Source: Baekduia soli (lineage in GTDB: Bacteria; Actinomycetota; Thermoleophilia; Solirubrobacterales; Solirubrobacteraceae). Taken from it: 64,000 nucleotides of DNA. The position numbers and the translations under genes were made by a program. Positions 57,847 through 64,000 of this stretch are shown piece after piece; position 1 is the first letter of the stretch; every line of letters begins with the position of its first letter. The notes under the pieces are model-generated. The model saw only the letters and a list, made by a program, of their open reading frames with translations, searched no databases and had not been told where the DNA came from. The stretch lies in NCBI RefSeq assembly GCF_007970665.1, contig NZ_CP042430.1, forward strand, positions 3,038,001 through 3,102,000, read 5' to 3'.

Positions 57847-58061
57847 TCTTCTGCGTGGTGCCCGAGGAGCTGGCGCCCGAGCTCTACGACCGGCTCGCGA
57901 GCTACTACGCCGACGATCCCAACGTCGAGGTGATCATCGACCGCCGCCGTTCCGAGCGCCGGTCGGTCGACGGCGACGAGGCGAGCACCCACCGCCGCGA
58001 GGTCCGCGACCGGCGCCGCTCGCGCGTCGTGGGCGAGTTCCCCCAGCTCGACCCGGAGTGA
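57843..58061 (+). CDS. Small protein with DRRRSERR motif
   Basis: 72 residues. MIFCVVPEELAPELYDRLASYY followed by a basic region with two Arg-rich repeats (DRRRSERRS, DRRRSRVV) and an acidic end. It may bind nucleic acid. No family was recognised. Its stop overlaps the RNase H gene start (GTGA). Confidence 0.65.
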   Translation: MIFCVVPEELAPELYDRLASYYADDPNVEVIIDRRRSERRSVDGDEASTHRREVRDRRRSRVVGEFPQLDPE

Positions 58062-58459
58062 AGCTCGTCGTCCACGTCGACGGCGGGGCCCGCGGCAACC
58101 CGGGGCCGGCGGCCGCGGCCGCGGTGCTCTCCGACGCGACGGGCACGGTGGTCGACGAGGCGACCGAGACGCTCGGCGAGACCACCAACAACGTGGCCGA
58201 GTACCGGGGCCTGCTGCTCGGCCTGGCCCGGGCGCGGGCGCTGGGCGCCACGGAGGTCGAGGTCGTCAACGACGCCGAGCTCATCGCCAAGCAGGTCAAT
58301 GGCGAGTACAAGGTCAAGCACCCGGCCATGCGGGCCCTGCACGAGGAGGCCCTGCGCGCCCTCGGGGCCTTCGACGCGTGGACCGTCCGCACCGTCCCGC
58401 GGGCCCGCAACGCCGACGCCGACGCGCTGGTCAACCAGGCGCTCGACGCGGCGCGCTGA
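58058..58459 (+). CDS. RNase H-like protein (RNase HI fold)
   Basis: 133 residues. Catalytic residues are visible: Asp8 in HVDGGARGNPG, Glu in NNVAEYRGLL, Asp in VVNDAELIAKQ and NADADALVNQALD. This matches the short actinobacterial/archaeal RNase HI-like family that cleaves RNA in RNA-DNA hybrids. GTG 58058 overlaps the previous stop. Confidence 0.85.
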   Translation: MKLVVHVDGGARGNPGPAAAAAVLSDATGTVVDEATETLGETTNNVAEYRGLLLGLARARALGATEVEVVNDAELIAKQVNGEYKVKHPAMRALHEEALRALGAFDAWTVRTVPRARNADADALVNQALDAAR

Positions 58460-58476
58460 TCCGTAGGGTGGGCGCC

Positions 58477-59931
58477 ATGCGCGCCCTGCAGTCGCTCCGC
58501 GCCCGGCTCGCCGAGCTGGCCGACCTGTCCGCCCTCGGGATGCTGGCCGCCTGGGACCAGCGCGCGATGATGCCGCCCGGCGGGGCCGCGGGGCGGGCGC
58601 GCCAGATGGCGACGCTGCAGCGCCTGGCTCACGACCGCGGCACGGCCGATGAGGTCGGCGGCTGGCTCGAGGAGCTCGAGGGCCGTGCGGGCGAGCTGGA
58701 CGACCTGGACCGCGACATCGTGCGCATCGCCCGCCGCGACTGGGACCGCGCGCGGCGCGTGCCCGGCGAGCTGGCCTCCGAGCTGGCCCAGGCTGCGGCC
58801 GAGGGCCAGGCGGTCTGGCAGGCCGCCCGTGCGGAGTCCGACTTCGCCGCGTTCGTCCCGGCCCTGCGGCGCAACGTCGAGCTCGCGCGCGAGTATGCGG
58901 CGTGCCTGGACGGCGGCGGCAGCCCCTACGACGCGCTGCTGGGCGACTACGACTTCGGGCTGACGGCGCAGCGCATCCGCGAGATCTTCGGGCGCCTGGC
59001 GACCGAGCTTCCGCCGATCGTCGCCCGGGCCGCGGACGTGCGGCGCACCGACCCGGTCGGGCTGAGCATCCCCGTCGAGGTCCAGCAGGCCATGGTGCGC
59101 GGGGTGCTGGCCCGGGTCGGCGTCGACGACGAGGGCTGGCGGCTGGACACCGCGGCGCACCCGTTCTCGGCCTCGATCGGGCCGCAGGACACGCGCCTGA
59201 CGACCCGCTACGAGGACGGCCGGCTGGAGTCCGTCGTCGCGGCGCTGCACGAGTTCGGCCACGGGCTCTACGAGCGCCAGATCGCCCCCGAGCTTGCGCG
59301 GACCAACCTCGGCCACGGCACGTCGATGTCGGTGCATGAGTCCCAGAGCAAGCTGTGGGAGAACCACGTCGGGCGCCACCCCGCGTTCACCGCGGTCCTG
59401 GTCGACGAGCTCGAGCGCGCGGGCATGGTCTGCGACCCCGAGGTCCTGCGGGCCGCCCTGGTCGACGTGCGCCCGTCGCTCATCCGCGTCGCGGCCGACC
59501 CCGTGACCTACCCGCTGCACATCGTGCTGCGCTTCGAGCTCGAGGTCGCGCTCGTGGAGGGCACGCTGGACATCGCCGACCTGCCCGCGGCCTGGCAGGA
59601 CCGCCTGCAGCGGCTGCTCGGCGTCGAGGCGCCCGACGACGCCAGCGGCGTGCTGCAGGACGTCCACTGGGGCTCCGGAGCGTTCGGCTACTTCCCCAGC
59701 TACGCGATGGGGGCGATCATCGCCGCCCAGCTCTGGGAGCAGCTCGAGTCCGACCTCGGGCCCCAGGACGACGCGCTGGCCGTCGGCGAGGTCACGGCGG
59801 TCCGCCACTGGCTCGGCGAGCACGTCCACCGCCACGGGCGGCGCCTGGACACCGAGCCGCTCGTGGAGCAGGCGACGGGGCGCGGCCTGGACGTCGAGCC
59901 GTTCCTGCGCCACGTGCGCACCCTGGTCTGA
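58477..59931 (+). CDS. Metallocarboxypeptidase, family M32
   Basis: 484 residues. HEFGHGLYE (HExxH zinc motif) and HESQSKLWENHVGR (third ligand and family signature) are present, with GYFPSYAMGAIIAAQ near the end. It releases C-terminal residues from peptides in the cytoplasm. ATG 58477 is chosen by homology, and TAGGGT (58464-58469) is 7 nt upstream. Confidence 0.93.
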   Translation: MRALQSLRARLAELADLSALGMLAAWDQRAMMPPGGAAGRARQMATLQRLAHDRGTADEVGGWLEELEGRAGELDDLDRDIVRIARRDWDRARRVPGELASELAQAAAEGQAVWQAARAESDFAAFVPALRRNVELAREYAACLDGGGSPYDALLGDYDFGLTAQRIREIFGRLATELPPIVARAADVRRTDPVGLSIPVEVQQAMVRGVLARVGVDDEGWRLDTAAHPFSASIGPQDTRLTTRYEDGRLESVVAALHEFGHGLYERQIAPELARTNLGHGTSMSVHESQSKLWENHVGRHPAFTAVLVDELERAGMVCDPEVLRAALVDVRPSLIRVAADPVTYPLHIVLRFELEVALVEGTLDIADLPAAWQDRLQRLLGVEAPDDASGVLQDVHWGSGAFGYFPSYAMGAIIAAQLWEQLESDLGPQDDALAVGEVTAVRHWLGEHVHRHGRRLDTEPLVEQATGRGLDVEPFLRHVRTLV

Positions 59932-59932
59932 C

Positions 59933-60232
59933 TCAGGGCAGGCCGACGAACGGCAGGCGGCCCGTCAGCCGGGCCGCCTCCACGACGTCCATGACGCGCT
60001 GGGTACCCGGCAGGATGAGGAGCTGCACGCCGGCGGCGTCGGCGGCGTCGGTGGCGCCCAGCAGCGCCCGCAGCCCCGACGAGTCGATGAACGTCACGGC
60101 CTCGAGGTGCAGGACCACGGCGTCGGCGCCGCCGCGGATCGCGCGGCGCACCGCCCGCAGCACGCCCGGCGACCCGACGGGGTCCAGCTCCCCGGACAGC
60201 GCGACGTGCTCGACGCGCGACGTCACGCTCAC
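59933..60232 (-). CDS. STAS-domain anti-sigma factor antagonist-like protein
   Basis: 99 residues. The SpoIIAA-type phosphorylation site is FIDSSGLRALLGA. Such proteins bind an anti-sigma factor when unphosphorylated; no cognate kinase lies in the window. GTG 60232 overlaps the stop of the upstream small membrane gene (GTGA). Convergent with the M32 gene, one base apart. Confidence 0.82.
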   Translation of the reverse strand: MSVTSRVEHVALSGELDPVGSPGVLRAVRRAIRGGADAVVLHLEAVTFIDSSGLRALLGATDAADAAGVQLLILPGTQRVMDVVEAARLTGRLPFVGLP

Positions 60233-60369
60233 AGGACCGCTCGGCCGCGGCCGTGGGCGAGGAAGGCCAGCAGGGCCAGGATCGCGATGGCGAACAGGAT
60301 CGGGTGGACGATCGTGCCGCCGGCGATCGCGATGACGAGCAGGACGATGCCGATGATGAGCCACAACAT
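60229..60369 (-). CDS. Small membrane protein (two helices)
   Basis: 46 residues: two hydrophobic helices (LWLIIGIVLLVIAIAGGTIV; ILFAIAILALLAFLA) and a basic end, resembling DUF5670/lmo0937-type peptides. ATG 60369 has an excellent GGAGG 6 nt upstream. Coupled to the STAS gene, suggesting stress-linked expression. Confidence 0.7.
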   Translation of the reverse strand: MLWLIIGIVLLVIAIAGGTIVHPILFAIAILALLAFLAHGRGRAVL

Positions 60370-60488
60370 GTGGAGCCTCCGAGGGGTCCGGGTGATCGGG
60401 TCGGCACACCGTGGCGGGGGACGGGACGGGCGGCGAGCGGACCCGTTGGGATGTCGACGTCTGGATGCGGACGTTTCGCGGCGGCGAG

Positions 60489-61231
60489 ATGGGTACACCC
60501 GAACCCGTGCCCGGCGCTGTCATCAGCCTGCTCGACGCCGACCCGGACTTCGCGGAGGGCCTGGACGAGGCCACGCGGGAGCGCGCCCGTCCCGCGGCGC
60601 GCACGCGGGTGCAGCGCCTGAGCCCGGGCGCCTGGGACGCCGCGGCGGCGATGGAGCCCGAGCAGCACCACCGCGGCTTCCTCATCGTCGACGGCCTGCT
60701 GGCCCGCGAGGTCGACGTGATGGGTCGCCGCTGCTGCGAGCTGCTGGGCCACGGCGACGTCATGCGCCCGTGGCAGTGGGACCCCGAGGGCTCCCACGTG
60801 CAGGCCGAGGTGGGCTGGGAGGTGCTCGAGGCCGCCCGCCTGGCCGTGCTCGACCACGCGCTGGTCCAGCGCCTCGCGCCGTTCCCGCAGCTCGGCGTCG
60901 AGCTGTTCGCCCGCGGGATCCGGCGCGCTCACGCGCTGGCCGTCGCGCTGGCCATCAGCCATCACCAGCGCGTCGACGACCGCCTGCGCCTGACGCTCTG
61001 GCACCTGGCCGAGCGCTGGGGCCGCGTCGCGCCCGAGGGCCTGGTCGTGCCGCTGCCGCTCGGCCACGAGCGCCTGGCGATGCTCGTCGGCGCCCACCGG
61101 CCGAGCGTGACGACCGCCATGGGCGACCTCGTGCGCGAGGGCCTGGTCTCACGCCGCGACGACGGCGACTGGGTGCTGCACGGGGCGCCTCCCGACCAGC
61201 TGCGCCATCACCGCCTGGCCGCCGCGCTGAC

Positions 61232-61235
<4 letters not shown>
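60489..61235 (+). CDS. Crp/Fnr-family transcriptional regulator
   Basis: 248 residues. The N-terminal cupin-like sensor is degenerate (EQHHRGFLIVDGLLAREV, GHGDVMRPWQW); the C-terminal HTH is LAMLVGAHRPSVTTAMGDLV then GLVSRR. The start ATG 60489 is likely, but the frame is open back to 60411. Divergent from the small membrane/STAS pair, so it may regulate them. Shares a CTAG stop with the UvrA-like gene. Confidence 0.82.
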
Positions 61236-63585
<2,350 letters not shown>

Positions 63586-63589
<4 letters not shown>

Positions 63590-63702
63590 CGGGCCTCCTC
63601 GGCGTCGGCGAGCCGGCAGCCGTCGCGCAGGAGCTCGCGGCCGGTCAGCCGGCACTCGGTGTCGCGGCGGCGCTGCGCGCCGGATCGGGGCGCCGCGCTC
63701 AT
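63586..63702 (-). CDS. Short ORF in the RES/UvrA-like operon
   Basis: 38 codons, from ATG 63702 to the TGA overlapping the UvrA-like ATG. It overlaps both neighbours by 4 bp (ATGA at each end). Product: basic, with two cysteines (TECRLTGRELLRDGCRLADA). The tight two-sided coupling argues that it is translated. Function unknown. Confidence 0.5.
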
Positions 63703-64000
63703 GCGCCGGGCCCCAGGGCCGGCGGGGCGAGGGTCAGGCGCGCCGCGGGGTGCAGACGCAGGTCCAGCGTGCGCAGGGCGTCCTGCAGGGCGGGGTCCTG
63801 CGCGGCGATGGCCTGGCCGCGGTGCACGACGGTGACCGGAGGGCCGCCCTCGAAGATCGCCCAGTTGACGAGCTCGTCGCCCAGGCGCGAGGGGTAGCGC
63901 AGCCCGGCGAACGGGTGGCCCAGCTCGTCGGCCGGCGTCGCGAACACGTGGCGGGAGACGTCCTGGGTGAACGCGCGAGGGGTGCGGCGGCGCACGTCGC
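63699..64000 (-). CDS. RES-domain protein (5' end outside the window)
   Basis: At least 98 residues visible; the frame continues past the window edge. FAGLRYPSRLGDELVNWAIFE is the C-terminal RES signature. RES proteins of toxin-antitoxin pairs are NAD-degrading enzymes, but other RES proteins occur outside such pairs. Its stop overlaps the short ORF start. Confidence 0.7.
   Translation of the reverse strand, partial: DVRRRTPRAFTQDVSRHVFATPADELGHPFAGLRYPSRLGDELVNWAIFEGGPPVTVVHRGQAIAAQDPALQDALRTLDLRLHPAARLTLAPPALGPGA

Overview
The window is about 64 kb of very G+C-rich chromosome, densely packed and mostly core genes. The gene set and order point to an actinobacterium: ribD-ribE-ribBA-ribH; rpmB-DAK-recG-rsmD-coaD followed by a DivIVA/SepIVA-like coiled-coil gene; DUF177-rpmF-plsX-acpP-rnc-smc-ftsY; ffh-rpsP-KH-rimM-trmD-rplS-lepB-rnhB-yraN-comM-dprA; and xerD followed by a WhiG-type sigma factor. 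The repeated GTG starts and unusual protein variants would fit the deep class Thermoleophilia (Solirubrobacterales), but that placement is inference; no rRNA or marker tree was available.

Layout. 1-3147: two polytopic membrane glycosyltransferase-like proteins, the first cut by the window edge. 3318-6841: complete riboflavin operon. 6885-8847: small membrane protein and a membrane Ser/Thr kinase with a TPR tail. 8959-14514: rpmB through coaD and the coiled-coil gene. 14619-21373: accessory stretch with acylphosphatase, two gene relics, an SDR, a divergent coiled-coil nuclease-fold/unknown pair, an acyl-CoA synthetase and a zinc alcohol dehydrogenase. 21411-29256: DUF177, two inserted GNAT genes, rpmF, plsX, acpP, rnc, smc. 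29303-33674: HAD, GNAT, ftsY with a 53-bp tandem duplication, NfeD/SPFH pair, O-methyltransferase. 34020-43136: SRP/ribosome-assembly/DNA-uptake cluster from ffh to dprA. 43138-53067: GNAT, thiD, small proteins, ilvD, hydrolase, a HAD-acyltransferase-epimerase operon, L,D-transpeptidase. 53045-59931: xerD, sigma factor, EF-G-like GTPase, small conserved proteins, RNase H-like, M32 carboxypeptidase. 59933-64000: STAS and small membrane protein, Crp-like regulator, and a RES / 38-aa / UvrA-like operon cut by the right edge.

Two window-wide patterns matter for any user. First, at least eleven reading-frame breaks are each cured by adding one base to a G or C run (AMP ligase, DUF177, GNAT at 30001, nfeD, lepB, comM, thiD, the gene at 45254, ilvD twice, alpha/beta hydrolase). 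All go in the same direction, so they look like systematic sequencing under-calls rather than real pseudogenes. Second, about twenty genes have a TAnnnT-type -10 hexamer only 6-11 nt before the start codon, which predicts leaderless or near-leaderless mRNAs; I used this to choose several starts.

The most unusual protein-level observations are an RNase III lacking several catalytic acidic residues, a TrmD with a substituted catalytic aspartate, an L19 with a long acidic tail, and the RES / small ORF / UvrA-like cassette. I found no tRNA, rRNA, CRISPR array or intact insertion sequence.
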